From Bacteroidales bacterium (GTDB lineage: Bacteria > Bacteroidota > Bacteroidia > Bacteroidales > UBA932), in the NCBI GenBank assembly GCA_017617035.1, contig JAFZWV010000013.1:1-64000 (forward strand): a stretch of 64,000 nucleotides of DNA, written 5' to 3'. This document shows, one piece after another, positions 17,807 to 27,351 of this stretch (within the stretch, counting starts at the first letter, position 1; each line of letters opens with the position of its first letter). The position numbers were made by a program, and so were the translations under genes. The notes under the pieces were generated by a model, which was given only the letters and a program-made list of their open reading frames with translations, was not told the DNA's origin and ran no database searches.

Positions 17807-18511
17807 TTATTTTACTACAAGAACGTAGGCGTCTGCGGGGCAGAATTTCTTGGTCTTGACCTCGTCGAGAGATTTGAGAGCCTCAGCCCTGTCGTCGGTG
17901 GGAGCGACAGCAACTGCGGTACGGCAGTTGGAGAACGGGATGGAAACGACTTTGTAGCCGGCCTTCTCTGCCCTCTTTGCCTGGGCGCATGCGTTGGCTT
18001 CTACCTTGAAGGTTCCGATAACCACAAAATATTTGTTCTCAAGAGCGGCCTTCTCGCAAACGGGGCCACGGAAAATACGGGCAGCTGGAGCCTTCTTTAC
18101 TGGAGCGGGCTTAGCTGCAGGTTTCGGAGCCTGAGCGGCTGCCTTCTCGCACTTATCGCACTCTTCTGCAACTTCGCATTTCTCAGCCTTGGGACAGTTC
18201 TCTGCCTTGGGGCACTCTGCGCATTTCTCTTCCTTAGGGCAATTCTCTTTGCAGCAAAGGCTGTCGGCCTCGGAGCACACACCTGTGATGCAGCAGCAGA
18301 GGCTGTCGGGCATAGCGCACAGGCTGTCGCAAGGGCAGACTGCGGCCTCAGTAGAATCAGGTACCAGATACTCCATGTTTTCGCCAGGAGCAGCTACACC
18401 CGTGGAGAGTTCATCGGATGTGGGACGTCCCGCGATGGAGCGGACGAAATCGCAGCTCGATACGCAAACGGCGAACACTGCGACAGCGGCAAGAATAGTT
18501 AACTTTTTCAT
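17807..18511 (-). CDS. Cys-rich SPOR-domain lipoprotein
   Basis: The 234-residue protein has a signal peptide with lipobox at Cys20 (CVSSC). Residues about 58-120 contain sixteen cysteines in an acidic/basic spacer with loose repeats such as CPKAENCPKAEKC and DSLCCC. A short Pro/Ala/Lys linker (about 122-145) leads to a C-terminal SPOR domain (ENKYFVVIGTFKVEANACAQ ... GYKVVSIPF), which in other bacteria binds denuded peptidoglycan glycan strands. SPOR lipoproteins do not normally carry such a Cys cluster. It could bind metal, form disulfides or be a thiol sink, but this is not determined. The promoter is at 18543-18550. Confidence 0.8.
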   Translation of the reverse strand: MKKLTILAAVAVFAVCVSSCDFVRSIAGRPTSDELSTGVAAPGENMEYLVPDSTEAAVCPCDSLCAMPDSLCCCITGVCSEADSLCCKENCPKEEKCAECPKAENCPKAEKCEVAEECDKCEKAAAQAPKPAAKPAPVKKAPAARIFRGPVCEKAALENKYFVVIGTFKVEANACAQAKRAEKAGYKVVSIPFSNCRTAVAVAPTDDRAEALKSLDEVKTKKFCPADAYVLVVK

Positions 18512-18542
18512 ATGATAAAATGTTAAGATTTTCTACAACCCA

Positions 18543-18550
18543 CAAATTTA
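18543..18550 (-). promoter_or_regulatory. -7 element TAAATTTG for the SPOR lipoprotein
   Basis: Exact match, 31 bases before the start codon. Confidence 0.65.
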
Positions 18551-18577
18551 ACAAGTTCTCCGACAAAATAAAATACA

Positions 18578-18585
18578 TATATTTG
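18578..18585 (+). promoter_or_regulatory. -7 element TATATTTG, four bases before the phoH ATG
   Basis: Exact match. With only four bases to the ATG at 18590, transcription should begin at or next to the start codon. Confidence 0.72.
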
Positions 18586-18589
18586 TACT

Positions 18590-19522
18590 ATGAAGAAAAC
18601 GATCAAGCTCGAAGGCGTCGATCCCGTCGGACTTTACGGAGTCGGCAACAAAATCCTGGAAGAATTCTGCTCTTATTTCCCAACCCTCAAAGTAGTCGCA
18701 AGAGGCGATGAACTTATCCTGGACGGCAAGCCCAACGATATCGAGGAGTTCAACCAGAAACTCGGAGTCCTGATCGAAAAGCGCCATCACAAAATGAACC
18801 TCACGGTCTATGATGTTGAGGATATCTTCGATGGCGAATCTTCCCCGGAAAGTTTCAAACTGAGCGGCGAGGCGATTATCGTCCATAATACTGAGGGCAA
18901 GCCTATCAGGGCCCGCAACGCCCGCCAGCAGGAACTGGTGAAAGCTTATTTCGACAACGACCTTATCTTCGCCCTCGGCCCTGCCGGAACCGGCAAGACC
19001 TATATCGCTATCGCCCTTGCAGTACGCGCGCTTAAAAACCGTGAAATCAGGCGCATCATTCTCACCCGCCCCGCAGTGGAGGCAGGCGAAAGGCTGGGCT
19101 TCCTGCCAGGTGATCTGAAAGAAAAGTTGGACCCGTATCTCCAGCCGCTTTACGACGCCCTGGGAGATATGATCCCGCCTAAGAAGCTGCAGGAATTCAT
19201 GCAGGACGGAACTATCCAGATTGCGCCTCTGGCCTATATGCGCGGCCGCACCCTTGACAGGGCCTGCGTCATACTCGACGAGGCGCAGAACACAAATATG
19301 GGTCAGTTGAAGATGTTTCTCACCCGTATGGGCTGCGAAGCGAAGTTCATAGTTACAGGCGACACCTCACAAATCGACCTTCCCAACCGCGAAGACAGCG
19401 GACTTGAGAAGGCCGTGGAGAGAGTCTCAAAAATAAAAGGTGTCGCAACCATCACCTTCGGAAACGAAGATATAGTGCGACACCCCTTAGTCGGAAAGAT
19501 CGTTACTGCCTTGCAGCCTTAA
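18590..19522 (+). CDS. phoH: PhoH-like ATPase
   Basis: The 310-residue cytoplasmic P-loop NTPase belongs to the PhoH/YbeZ family, associated with RNA metabolism and often paired with YbeY. Walker A is ALGPAGTGKTYIAIALAV, Walker B is ACVILDEAQNTNMGQLKMFL, and the sensor segment is IVTGDTSQIDLP; an N-terminal KH-like region precedes them. No ybeY is visible next to it. The very short space between promoter and ATG suggests a leaderless message. Its 3' end overlaps the convergent TPR gene by 20 bases. Confidence 0.93.
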   Translation: MKKTIKLEGVDPVGLYGVGNKILEEFCSYFPTLKVVARGDELILDGKPNDIEEFNQKLGVLIEKRHHKMNLTVYDVEDIFDGESSPESFKLSGEAIIVHNTEGKPIRARNARQQELVKAYFDNDLIFALGPAGTGKTYIAIALAVRALKNREIRRIILTRPAVEAGERLGFLPGDLKEKLDPYLQPLYDALGDMIPPKKLQEFMQDGTIQIAPLAYMRGRTLDRACVILDEAQNTNMGQLKMFLTRMGCEAKFIVTGDTSQIDLPNREDSGLEKAVERVSKIKGVATITFGNEDIVRHPLVGKIVTALQP

Positions 19523-20828
19523 CGATTGCGTCGTATTTCTCGTACTTCTCCTTATAAACAGGATCGTCGTAGCTGAAACGATAGCAGGCGTTCTTGAGGT
19601 ACTCGCATACGGCGAGTTTGATGTTGTCGTCCTTAGTGACCTCGAATGCCATCTCGAACGGCTCTACGCAGTTCTTAAGGGCCTGCTCGAACTCGGCCAT
19701 AATCTTGTCGTACTTCTTGTAGTCCATCTCTGCTGCCGCTGCATCCTGCAGATCGACGGCTTTGTTGTACCAGTACTGGCCTTCTCCGATGTAACCAAAC
19801 TCATACTCGGGGTTGATCTCGGCACACTGCCTGTAAGCCTTAAGTGCGTTCTCGACATCTTCGAGCTGGAGGTAGATGTTACCCTCGACATAGTAGAGCG
19901 AAGCATTCTCGGGTTCGTTTTCCTTAGCGGCGCCGATAAGTTCGAACAGACGGTCGGTATTTCCACCGGATGAGAGGTAAAAGTTGATCAGGCCGACCAG
20001 AACGCTCTGGCTCTGAGGGAACTTGATGAACGCTTCCTCGAGATAAGCCTGACGCTTTGCCTGGTCGCCGTCTTTGTCTGCAAGGTCGGCGAGTTTTGCA
20101 TATGCATCACCGTCTTCTCCGTAGTAACCGATAGCGACGCTCTCCTCGAGGAATTTCTTAGCCCTTTCGTTCTGACCAAGCATCCATGCGGTAAGTCCGG
20201 CGTTGTAAATAGCGCTGGTGTCTACCTTTGCGTAAGGCTCCTGCTTGGAAACCAGAGCGGCCTTCTCGAAGTAGGAAGATGCTTTATCGATGTCGCCGAA
20301 GGTATAGGCGTTGTATGCTTCGTCTACGAGTTTTCCTTCGATGATGCGAAGACCTTCGCTGATATCTTTGACTTTCTTACCCTTAACGTCGAGTTCCCAT
20401 GCTTTTGCAAAAGCTTCGGCTCCCTTCTCGAGGGCATCCGGGAAGATAGGCTGGGTAATAACGATGAGCTGGAGGATCTCCGCTCCGTTGTAGTAGTAAT
20501 CACGGGTAGGATAAACTTCCTTGAGCATCTTCTGGCCTGCGACCTCTACATATTCGCTGGAGAGGGGTTTATCATCGGCCATCAGGAGGGCGAGGTCCGC
20601 CCTGGAAGCACCGATCCAACCGTTACCGGTAGGTGCGTTGTAAGCATCGATATAAGCCTGGCCAAGTTTGACCCAGGTCGCGAGTTTCGTGCCCTTCTTT
20701 ACATCCTGAGATGCTGCGATTGCCTTCTCGGCCGCTTTCTGAGCTGCCGAAACCGACTTGACCTGCTGCTGGGCTGAAGCCACCTGCAGCGAAGCCAGGA
20801 GCGCGAGTGCTAAAAAGATTCTTTTCAT
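19503..20828 (-). CDS. Periplasmic tetratricopeptide-repeat protein
   Basis: The 441-residue protein has a cleavable signal peptide (FLALALLASLQVASAQ). Several TPR-like helix pairs follow, for example DEAYNAYTFGDIDKASSYFE, NAGLTAWMLGQNERAKKFLE and GNIYLQLEDVENALKAYRQC, indicating a protein-protein interaction scaffold in the periplasm. The partner is unknown. It follows gyrA with a 23-base gap and no promoter in between, so it is probably co-transcribed with gyrA. Its last 20 bases overlap phoH. Confidence 0.8.
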   Translation of the reverse strand: MKRIFLALALLASLQVASAQQQVKSVSAAQKAAEKAIAASQDVKKGTKLATWVKLGQAYIDAYNAPTGNGWIGASRADLALLMADDKPLSSEYVEVAGQKMLKEVYPTRDYYYNGAEILQLIVITQPIFPDALEKGAEAFAKAWELDVKGKKVKDISEGLRIIEGKLVDEAYNAYTFGDIDKASSYFEKAALVSKQEPYAKVDTSAIYNAGLTAWMLGQNERAKKFLEESVAIGYYGEDGDAYAKLADLADKDGDQAKRQAYLEEAFIKFPQSQSVLVGLINFYLSSGGNTDRLFELIGAAKENEPENASLYYVEGNIYLQLEDVENALKAYRQCAEINPEYEFGYIGEGQYWYNKAVDLQDAAAAEMDYKKYDKIMAEFEQALKNCVEPFEMAFEVTKDDNIKLAVCEYLKNACYRFSYDDPVYKEKYEKYDAIVKAARQ

Positions 20829-20851
20829 AATCGTTTTATTTTAATGTTTGT

Positions 20852-23365
20852 TTATTCTACTGTCTCAGCAGGAACTTCTTCCTCCTCTTCTTCGTGGGCC
20901 ACTACCGACACCGCTGCGATGCTGTCTCCCTCGCGGATGTTGATGAGCTTGACGCCCTGGGTTGCGCGGCCGCAAAGCCTGATGTCTGTCACCGCCATCC
21001 TGATAGTGAGGCCTGATTTAGTGATGATCATCAGGTCGTTTTCTTCGGTCACGTTCTTGATGGCGACCAGGGCTCCGGTTTTCTCAGTAATATTGAGGGT
21101 ACGGACACCCTTTGCGCCCCTATTGGTGTGACGGTAGTCTTCGCCGTATGAACGTTTTCCGAAACCGTTTTCACTGACAACCAACACGGTGTGATTCTGA
21201 GCGTCTTCGGCCGAAGGGTTACGGCTGATCGCGCCGATCACGACATCGTCTTCCGCAAGATTAATGCCACGTACACCCATGCTGGCCCTTCCAAGGGTCC
21301 TGGCATCGTCTTCGTCGAAGCGGACGCAGTAGCCTGCGCGGCCGGCGATCATGATCTCTTCCGAGCCGTTTGTAAGGAGGGCGTCCAGCAGGCCGTCGCC
21401 GTCTTTGAAGTTGATGGCGATGAGGCCCTTGTTGCGGCTGCGGGCATTTGCATACTCGGTAAGGCAAGTCCTCTTGATGATACCCTGACGGGTGATGAGA
21501 ACCACGAAGTGAGCGTCTGTATACTCCTTGCTCTCGATCTTGGCGGCATTGAGATAAGTCTTGATCTTGTCGTCCTGATCGATGGCAAGCAGGTTCTGAA
21601 CCGCACGGCCCTTGGAGGTTCTGGTTCCTTCCGGAATCTCATAGACCTTGAGCCTGTAGCAGATACCCTTCTCGGTGAAGAAGAGCATGGTGCTGTGCAT
21701 GTTGGCAACATAGATGTGCTCGATGAAGTCTTCGTCGCGGGTGGCGCTGGCTTTCTTTCCGACGCCGCCGCGGGACTGGACATGGAACTCGGTAAGGGAG
21801 GTGCGCTTGATATAGCCGAAGTGGGAGATAGTGATGACCACATCTTCGTCGGCATAGAAGTCTTCCGGATTGAACTCCTCGGCCGTAAGGGTAATTTCGG
21901 TGCGGCGAGGGTCGCCGTACTTCTCCTTGAGGGCCTGTGACTCGGCCTTGACGATACCGAGCTGCAGCTCTTCGCTGCCGAGTATCCTCTCGCACTCGCC
22001 GATGAACTCCACGAGCTTATTGTACTCGTCCTGGAGTTTCTCCTTCTCGAGGCCGGTGAGCTGGCGCAGACGCATATCCACGATAGCGGCTGCCTGCTCC
22101 TCGGAGAAGCCGAAGCGGGCCATGAGTTCGGCCTTCGCTTCGTCTACGCTCTTCGAGTGCTTGATGATCTGGACGATATCGTCGATAACGTCGATAGCCT
22201 TGAGGAGGCCCTCAACGAGGTGCGCTCTCTTCTTAGCTTTGTCGAGCTCGAAGCGGGTCCTGCGGACCACGACTTCGTGGCGGAAGTCCACGAAGACCTT
22301 GAGCATGTCCTTGAGGGACAGAGTCCTCGGGCGACCGCCTACGAGGGCGACATTGTTGAATGCGAAGCTCGACTGGAGAGCGGTGTATTTATAGAGGGTA
22401 TTGAGGACGACATTGGCGTTTGCGTCTTTCTTGACGATGAACTCAATCCTGATGCCTTCCCTGCTGGTGAGCTCTCTGATATCCGAGATCCCCTCGATTT
22501 TCTTGTCGCGGATCATCTCGCCGATGCGGGCGATCATCTCGGCTTTGTTGACCATGTAAGGGATTTCGGTGACGACGATGACCTGATGGCCTCTTTCGTC
22601 TTCCTCAATCTCCGCTTTGGCGCGAAGGACTACCCTGCCGCGGCCGGTAGTATAGGCGTCGACGATACCCTGACGGCCCATGACGATTCCTCCGGTAGGG
22701 AAATCGGGACCCTTGATGTGTTCCATCAGACCCTCGACGTCGATATCGGGGTTATCGATATAAGCGCAGATGGCGTCGCAGCACTCGGAGAGGTTGTGCG
22801 GGGCCATGTTGGTCGCCATACCGACCGCGATACCGGCCGAGCCATTGAGCAGGAGCAGCGGGGCCTTTGTAGGCAGCACCGTCGGCTCCATGATGGTATC
22901 GTCGAAATTGAGGGTGAAATCAACAGTATCTTTATCCAGATCGCCGAGGACGTCCTCAGCCATCTTATCGAGCTTGGCTTCGGTATATCGCATTGCAGCG
23001 ACGGGGTCGCCGTCCATCGAACCGAAGTTACCCTGGCCCCACACCAGCGGATAGCGCTGGTTCCAAGGCTGGGCAAGGCGGGCCATGGCGTCGTAAACGC
23101 TGCTGTCGCCATGGGGGTGGAACTTACCGAGGACCTCACCGACGATACGGGCAGACTTCTTAGTCTGGCCGCTGTAGGAGAGCCCAAGGCCGTCCATGCC
23201 GAAGAGCACGCGGCGCTGAACGGGCTTAAGGCCGTCGCGGGCGTCTGGCAGAGCACGCGAAACTATAACCGACATCGAGTAGTCGATATAGGCGGTCCGC
23301 ATTTCGTGGTCTATCTCCACCGGCTCGATAATTCCGTGAACTTTTTCTACTTCTCCGTTCTCCAT
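20852..23365 (-). CDS. gyrA: DNA gyrase subunit A
   Basis: The 837-residue type II topoisomerase subunit breaks and rejoins DNA. The catalytic tyrosine is Tyr127 in [10 protein letters not shown]. The quinolone-determining region reads [10 protein letters not shown] with Ser88 and Asp92, the residues found in susceptible enzymes. The C-terminal beta-pinwheel carries the GyrA-box-like QSRGGVGKK, which argues for GyrA over ParC. The frame is open to 23443, but a TAAATTTG promoter at 23413-23420 lies inside that extension and the family N-terminus fits the ATG at 23365. The C-terminus is a Glu-rich tail. Confidence 0.95.
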   Translation of the reverse strand: MENGEVEKVHGIIEPVEIDHEMRTAYIDYSMSVIVSRALPDARDGLKPVQRRVLFGMDGLGLSYSGQTKKSARIVGEVLGKFHPHGDSSVYDAMARLAQPWNQRYPLVWGQGNFGSMDGDPVAAMRYTEAKLDKMAEDVLGDLDKDTVDFTLNFDDTIMEPTVLPTKAPLLLLNGSAGIAVGMATNMAPHNLSECCDAICAYIDNPDIDVEGLMEHIKGPDFPTGGIVMGRQGIVDAYTTGRGRVVLRAKAEIEEDERGHQVIVVTEIPYMVNKAEMIARIGEMIRDKKIEGISDIRELTSREGIRIEFIVKKDANANVVLNTLYKYTALQSSFAFNNVALVGGRPRTLSLKDMLKVFVDFRHEVVVRRTRFELDKAKKRAHLVEGLLKAIDVIDDIVQIIKHSKSVDEAKAELMARFGFSEEQAAAIVDMRLRQLTGLEKEKLQDEYNKLVEFIGECERILGSEELQLGIVKAESQALKEKYGDPRRTEITLTAEEFNPEDFYADEDVVITISHFGYIKRTSLTEFHVQSRGGVGKKASATRDEDFIEHIYVANMHSTMLFFTEKGICYRLKVYEIPEGTRTSKGRAVQNLLAIDQDDKIKTYLNAAKIESKEYTDAHFVVLITRQGIIKRTCLTEYANARSRNKGLIAINFKDGDGLLDALLTNGSEEIMIAGRAGYCVRFDEDDARTLGRASMGVRGINLAEDDVVIGAISRNPSAEDAQNHTVLVVSENGFGKRSYGEDYRHTNRGAKGVRTLNITEKTGALVAIKNVTEENDLMIITKSGLTIRMAVTDIRLCGRATQGVKLINIREGDSIAAVSVVAHEEEEEEVPAETVE

Positions 23366-23412
23366 ATTATCTCTTAAAAAATCTTCAAAAATCAAGGTTT
23401 TGTATAAACATA

Positions 23413-23420
23413 CAAATTTA
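23413..23420 (-). promoter_or_regulatory. -7 element TAAATTTG for gyrA
   Basis: Exact match 47 bases before the chosen ATG. It supports that start. Confidence 0.65.
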
Positions 23421-23454
23421 GCAAAAATTCTTGGGTAAAACAACCTAATTTTAG

Positions 23455-23462
23455 TATTTTTG
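23455..23462 (+). promoter_or_regulatory. -7 element TATTTTTG, six bases before the ATG at 23469
   Basis: Fits TAnnTTTG exactly and predicts a leaderless or nearly leaderless message. Confidence 0.6.
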
Positions 23463-23468
23463 TTACGT

Positions 23469-24002
23469 ATGCAGACACAGGTTTCACAAGAGCTTTTGAA
23501 GATAATTTCCTACGCCCGCGACGAGGCGATGAGGACTGGAGATTACGCGATTTCCACCGATCATCTCCTGCTCGGAATCCTCCGCCACGCCGACAACGAT
23601 GCATGCACTTCGCTCAAGGCCCTCGGGGTCGACCTGGCTGAGCTGAAAACGACGGTGGAAGGCAGCCTCTTCCGCCCCACCGGTATCGCATATTCGGAAG
23701 CCGACAAACTCAGCTTCTCGCGCAGCGCGCAAAATACCCTCAACCTCTGCATAATAGAAGCGACCATGGCCGGGGCCGACAAGATATTCGCGACGCACCT
23801 GATGCTGGCGATAGCCGGCTCCTCGGGCAGCGTAGGCCTCGGTTACCTTAAGGCCATGGGCATAGACCACTCCTCGCTGTCGGCCTACATGAAAGGCAAC
23901 GGCCTGCTGTCTGCCCGCAGTGTCGACGATCAGGAAAACGCAGCCGCCCGCGGCATGAGCATACTCCGAATTATATCCTCGCCGGACAAAATAGCAAGTT
24001 AG
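23469..24002 (+). CDS. Stand-alone Clp N-domain protein
   Basis: The 177-residue protein corresponds to the double Clp N-terminal repeat (ClpC/ClpA adaptor-binding domain) without any AAA+ module. The first repeat is [20 protein letters not shown] ... [10 protein letters not shown]; the second is [20 protein letters not shown] ... [10 protein letters not shown]. The C-terminal ~40 residues have no known domain. Such orphan N-domains may bind adaptors or substrates of a Clp unfoldase encoded elsewhere; this is inference. Its own promoter sits at 23455-23462, and the next gene also has its own. Confidence 0.85.
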   Translation: MQTQVSQELLKIISYARDEAMRTGDYAISTDHLLLGILRHADNDACTSLKALGVDLAELKTTVEGSLFRPTGIAYSEADKLSFSRSAQNTLNLCIIEATMAGADKIFATHLMLAIAGSSGSVGLGYLKAMGIDHSSLSAYMKGNGLLSARSVDDQENAAARGMSILRIISSPDKIAS

Positions 24003-24014
24003 ACCCTTTTTTGT

Positions 24015-24022
24015 TATCTTTG
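24015..24022 (+). promoter_or_regulatory. -7 element TATCTTTG, seven bases before the ATG at 24030
   Basis: Exact match. Transcription would start close to the start codon. Confidence 0.65.
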
Positions 24023-24029
24023 CGAAGAT

Positions 24030-24917
24030 ATGGCCGCAAGCGACAGAATACCCGATTACCTTGTAGGAAGCCACCAGCTGGCCTCTACGGTCGTGTTCTC
24101 GACCCTGTTCTCGCTGGTCTTCATCCTGCTGATATCGCCGTATCTTCGCTTCGTCTGGTTTTCCATCGGCCTGGCCTCCCAGCAATCTCTTATGACCATC
24201 GTGTTCATGAGCCTGGTGATAGTCATCCTGGCGCTCTCGAAGATGGTCATGTATGCGATAGCCCGCAAACACACCCTTATCTATTTCGACTATGTGATGT
24301 GGTGCTTCGGCGAGGTGGTCTTGATTTCGCTGGCCTATGCAGCGTTCTCAGTCAACGGAATAGCCGCAGGCGTCATCCCCCACCCCGAAGAGATCAGCTT
24401 CCTTAAGCTATTCCTGTCCGCCATGGGCTTTTGCCTTATCAGCCTCGGGGTTCCATATCTTCTAAGCGCGTTTTTCTTCGCCATCGAGGACAAGAACAAC
24501 ACTATCAGGCTGATGAGTTTCGGCGCTATCACCACCGACGAAGCCCCGTCGCTGACAAGAGACGAAAAAATCACCCTTTACGACAATTCGGGTTCGCTGA
24601 AGCTGGTCGTCAGCCTGTCGAACCTCTACTATATAGAATCAGACGACAATTATATCAAGGTCTGGTATCAGGACTCCGAAGGAACCCTTAAGCAGTACAT
24701 GCTCCGCTGCCGTCTCAAGACGGTGGAAGAGAGTTTTACGAACAGCGACCTCGTACGCTGCCACCGCAAGTACATAGTAAACTTCGGAAAGGTCGAGATG
24801 ATCAGCCGCACAAAAGACGGCTTCGCAATAGACCTCGGCCTTGGTGGCATCGACCCCATCCCCGTGTCCAAGACCTATGAGGACAACGTCCTCGCCCGTT
24901 TCAATTCAAGAGGATAA
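24030..24917 (+). CDS. Membrane-anchored LytTR transcription regulator
   Basis: The 295-residue protein begins with four hydrophobic helices (about residues 18-40, 52-76, 88-112 and 122-152). A short linker and a LytTR DNA-binding domain follow (ITLYDNSGSLKLVVSLSNLY, YYIESDDNYIKVWY, LVRCHRKYIVNFGKVEMI). It is therefore a one-component regulator tethered to the inner membrane, with no receiver domain. The signal and target genes are unknown. It is followed after six bases by the DUF4293 gene and then the nucleoside phosphorylase, probably one operon. Confidence 0.87.
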   Translation: MAASDRIPDYLVGSHQLASTVVFSTLFSLVFILLISPYLRFVWFSIGLASQQSLMTIVFMSLVIVILALSKMVMYAIARKHTLIYFDYVMWCFGEVVLISLAYAAFSVNGIAAGVIPHPEEISFLKLFLSAMGFCLISLGVPYLLSAFFFAIEDKNNTIRLMSFGAITTDEAPSLTRDEKITLYDNSGSLKLVVSLSNLYYIESDDNYIKVWYQDSEGTLKQYMLRCRLKTVEESFTNSDLVRCHRKYIVNFGKVEMISRTKDGFAIDLGLGGIDPIPVSKTYEDNVLARFNSRG

Positions 24918-24923
24918 GAGATT

Positions 24924-25349
24924 ATGTGGCAAAGAGTTCAAACCCTGTATTTTGCGATAGCGGCCGGATTGACGGCGGCGCTGCTCTTCTGTGATTTCGC
25001 CCGAGTTCCGGGCTCTGAAGAGGCAATTCGTTATGCCGAATATCTGCCGTATGCAGTGCTTGCAGGGCTCGCCCTCGCCTGCGCGCTCGTCTCGCTCTTC
25101 GCCTGGGTCCGCCGCAGCCTCCAGATTCGGCTTGGCGGCGCGGCCGCGGTAGTGCTGCTCGCGCTCCAGGTCTGGCTCGCCGTGGACTATTTCCGCCTGC
25201 CGGACGCCTATGTAGTCCGCTGGACGGCCGTATTCCCGCTGCTTGCGCTCTTCTTCGATATCCTCGCCATGCGCGGAGTCTACGCCGACGAACTGCTTGT
25301 CAGGAGTTCGTCACGCCTCCGCTCTGCCAAAAGAAAACAAAATAAATAG
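24924..25349 (+). CDS. DUF4293-like integral membrane protein
   Basis: The 141-residue protein has four hydrophobic segments. It starts MWQRVQTLYFAIAAG and ends with DELLVRSSSRLRSAKRK; both ends match what I know of the DUF4293 family, confined to Bacteroidetes and without known function. The leucine/alanine-rich middle is typical of small membrane proteins. It lies between the LytTR regulator and a nucleoside phosphorylase. Its TAG overlaps a GTG that could serve as an alternative start of the next gene. Confidence 0.75.
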   Translation: MWQRVQTLYFAIAAGLTAALLFCDFARVPGSEEAIRYAEYLPYAVLAGLALACALVSLFAWVRRSLQIRLGGAAAVVLLALQVWLAVDYFRLPDAYVVRWTAVFPLLALFFDILAMRGVYADELLVRSSSRLRSAKRKQNK

Positions 25350-25357
25350 TGCATCAT

Positions 25358-26230
25358 ATGAAAATTGCTGAATCGGAACTCATAATCAACGGTGACGGAT
25401 CTGTATTCCATATCCATATCCGTCCGGACCAGTTGGCAGACCGCGTCATCCTCGTTGGAGACCCCGGCCGTGTCGCCATGTTCAAGCCCCTGCTTGACTC
25501 TATCGAGTGCGAAGGCCAGTCGCGCGAATTCGCGTGGGTGACAGGCCAGAAGAACGGCGTACGCCTGACCGTTCTGTCCCATGGCATCGGCCCCGACAAC
25601 ATCGACATAGTCATGACCGAGCTCGACGCCCTCGCCAACATCGACTTCCAGACCCGTGAAATCAAGCCGGAGCACAAAACGCTACATATCGTCAGACTCG
25701 GAACCTGCGGAGCTATTCAGCCCGATATCCCTCTCGGTTCGTTCATCCTGTCGCACTATTCAGTGGGCTTTGACGGCCTAATGAACTGGTACGCACACCG
25801 CGAGCGCATCACCAATATCGAGATGGAGCAGTCGTTTATGAAGCACCTTAACTGGGCTTACGGCCTGCCCACCCCGTATTTCGTCCACGCATCCCAGAAG
25901 ATGATAGATCATTTCGCAGACTCTACCGTCCGCGGTATGACTATCGCCGCCCCGGGCTTCTACGGTCCTCAGGGACGCGTCGTCCGCCAGCAGCTCGCCA
26001 TGCCCAATATGCTTGAGGATATCGAGTCGTGGAGGTTCGGCGACTGGAAGATTACGAACTTCGAGATGGAGGGTTCGGCCCTCGCCGGTCTGGCTACCCA
26101 GCTCGGCCATGAAGCCGTTACAGTCTGCTGCGCGATAGCCCACCGCTACCTCAAGGACGCCAATACAGACTACAAGCCGCGCGTCGCGCAGCTTGTACAG
26201 TTGGTTGTCGATAAGATGGTAGCTCTTTAA
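25358..26230 (+). CDS. Nucleoside phosphorylase (uridine phosphorylase-like)
   Basis: The 290-residue member of the PNP/UDP family splits nucleosides with phosphate into base and (deoxy)ribose-1-phosphate. The nucleoside-phosphate signatures are VILVGDPGRVAMF, HGIGPDNIDIV, RLGTCGAIQPDIPLG and TNFEMEGSALAGLA, the last being the purine/pyrimidine-binding Glu segment. Uridine preference is a guess. The ATG at 25358 is chosen; a GTG at 25349 overlapping the upstream stop would add three residues. The stop codon shares the palindrome TTAA with the stop of the convergent prfA. Confidence 0.88.
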   Translation: MKIAESELIINGDGSVFHIHIRPDQLADRVILVGDPGRVAMFKPLLDSIECEGQSREFAWVTGQKNGVRLTVLSHGIGPDNIDIVMTELDALANIDFQTREIKPEHKTLHIVRLGTCGAIQPDIPLGSFILSHYSVGFDGLMNWYAHRERITNIEMEQSFMKHLNWAYGLPTPYFVHASQKMIDHFADSTVRGMTIAAPGFYGPQGRVVRQQLAMPNMLEDIESWRFGDWKITNFEMEGSALAGLATQLGHEAVTVCCAIAHRYLKDANTDYKPRVAQLVQLVVDKMVAL

Positions 26231-27318
26231 TCCCCGGCTTCCTTCAACCTTTCCGCATTCTCAGCTATCTGCAGCTGGTCGATGCATTCCTTGATATCTC
26301 CGTCCATAAAGGCGGGAAGGTTGTACATGCTCCAGTTGATGCGGTGGTCGGTGACACGACCCTGAGGATAATTGTAGGTGCGGATCTTGGCGCTGCGGTC
26401 GCCCGTCGAGACCATGGTCTTGCGCTTCGAGGCGATTTCGTCGAGATACTTCTGATGCTCGAGGTTGTAAAGGCGCGAGCGAAGCTCTTCGAATGCGCGC
26501 TCCTTGTTCTTGATCTGCGAGCGCTCTTCCTGGCACTGGACTACGAGGCCTGAAGGGATATGCGTAAGGCGCACGGCCGAGTAGGTCGTATTCACGCCCT
26601 GACCGCCGGGGCCAGATGCGCAGAAGAGGTCGAGCCTGATATCTTCCCACTTAAGGTCGACGTCGAACTCGCCCGCTTCGGGGAACACTGCCACTGATGC
26701 AGCAGAGGTCTGGATGCGGCCCTGAGTCTCGGTCTGGGGAACGCGCTGGACGCGGTGAACTCCCGACTCGTATTTCATGACACCGTAGACTCCTTCGGAG
26801 TTGGAGCTGAGCTTGAAGACTATCTGCTTGTAACCGCCGGAGGTTCCGGGGGTCTGGTCGGTAATTTCGAGTTTCCAGCCGCGCGACTCGGCGAAGTGTT
26901 GATACATCCTGAAAAGGTCTCCCGCAAAGATAGCGGCCTCGTCGCCGCCTGCGCCGCCGCGAATTTCCACGATAGCGTTCTTACCGTCGTCGGGATCGGC
27001 AGGAATAAGGAGAAGCTTGATGTTCGCTTCCATATCGGGAATCTTGGGCTCGAGCTCCGCGATCTCCTCACGGGCCATTTCGCGCAGGTCCTCATCCTTC
27101 TCATTGAGGAGGATATCCTTCGCTGAAGCGAGGTTGTCGAGGGTCTTCTTATACTCGAGACCGGCCTTGATGATGGGCTCAAGCTCTTTGTAGTCCTTGT
27201 TGAGCTGGACGAACTTTTTCATGTCCGCCATAGCCTCGGGACTCGAAAGCTGCTCCTGAAGGGATGCGAACTTCTCCTGAAGCGAGAGTACTTTTTCCAG
27301 TAGTGTATTTTGTGCCAT
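26227..27318 (-). CDS. prfA: Peptide chain release factor 1
   Basis: The 363-residue factor recognises UAA and UAG stop codons and triggers peptide release. The tripeptide anticodon is PQT (194-196, in RVPQTETQGR), which marks RF1 rather than RF2. The peptidyl-transferase motif GGQ is at 238-240 in ASGPGGQGVN. The full-length family N-terminus begins at the ATG at 27318; the much longer open frame upstream runs antisense through mazG and is rejected. The TATCTTTG promoter at 27337-27344 is shared back to back with that of mazG. Confidence 0.97.
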   Translation of the reverse strand: MAQNTLLEKVLSLQEKFASLQEQLSSPEAMADMKKFVQLNKDYKELEPIIKAGLEYKKTLDNLASAKDILLNEKDEDLREMAREEIAELEPKIPDMEANIKLLLIPADPDDGKNAIVEIRGGAGGDEAAIFAGDLFRMYQHFAESRGWKLEITDQTPGTSGGYKQIVFKLSSNSEGVYGVMKYESGVHRVQRVPQTETQGRIQTSAASVAVFPEAGEFDVDLKWEDIRLDLFCASGPGGQGVNTTYSAVRLTHIPSGLVVQCQEERSQIKNKERAFEELRSRLYNLEHQKYLDEIASKRKTMVSTGDRSAKIRTYNYPQGRVTDHRINWSMYNLPAFMDGDIKECIDQLQIAENAERLKEAGD

Positions 27319-27323
27319 TTTTG

Positions 27324-27331
27324 TAAATTTG
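27324..27331 (+). promoter_or_regulatory. -7 element TAAATTTG for mazG
   Basis: Exact match 20 bases before the mazG ATG, interleaved with the prfA promoter on the other strand. Confidence 0.65.
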
Positions 27332-27336
27332 CGCTG

Positions 27337-27344
27337 CAAAGATA
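27337..27344 (-). promoter_or_regulatory. -7 element TATCTTTG for prfA
   Basis: Exact match 18 bases before the prfA ATG. Confidence 0.65.
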
Positions 27345-27351
27345 ACAAAAA

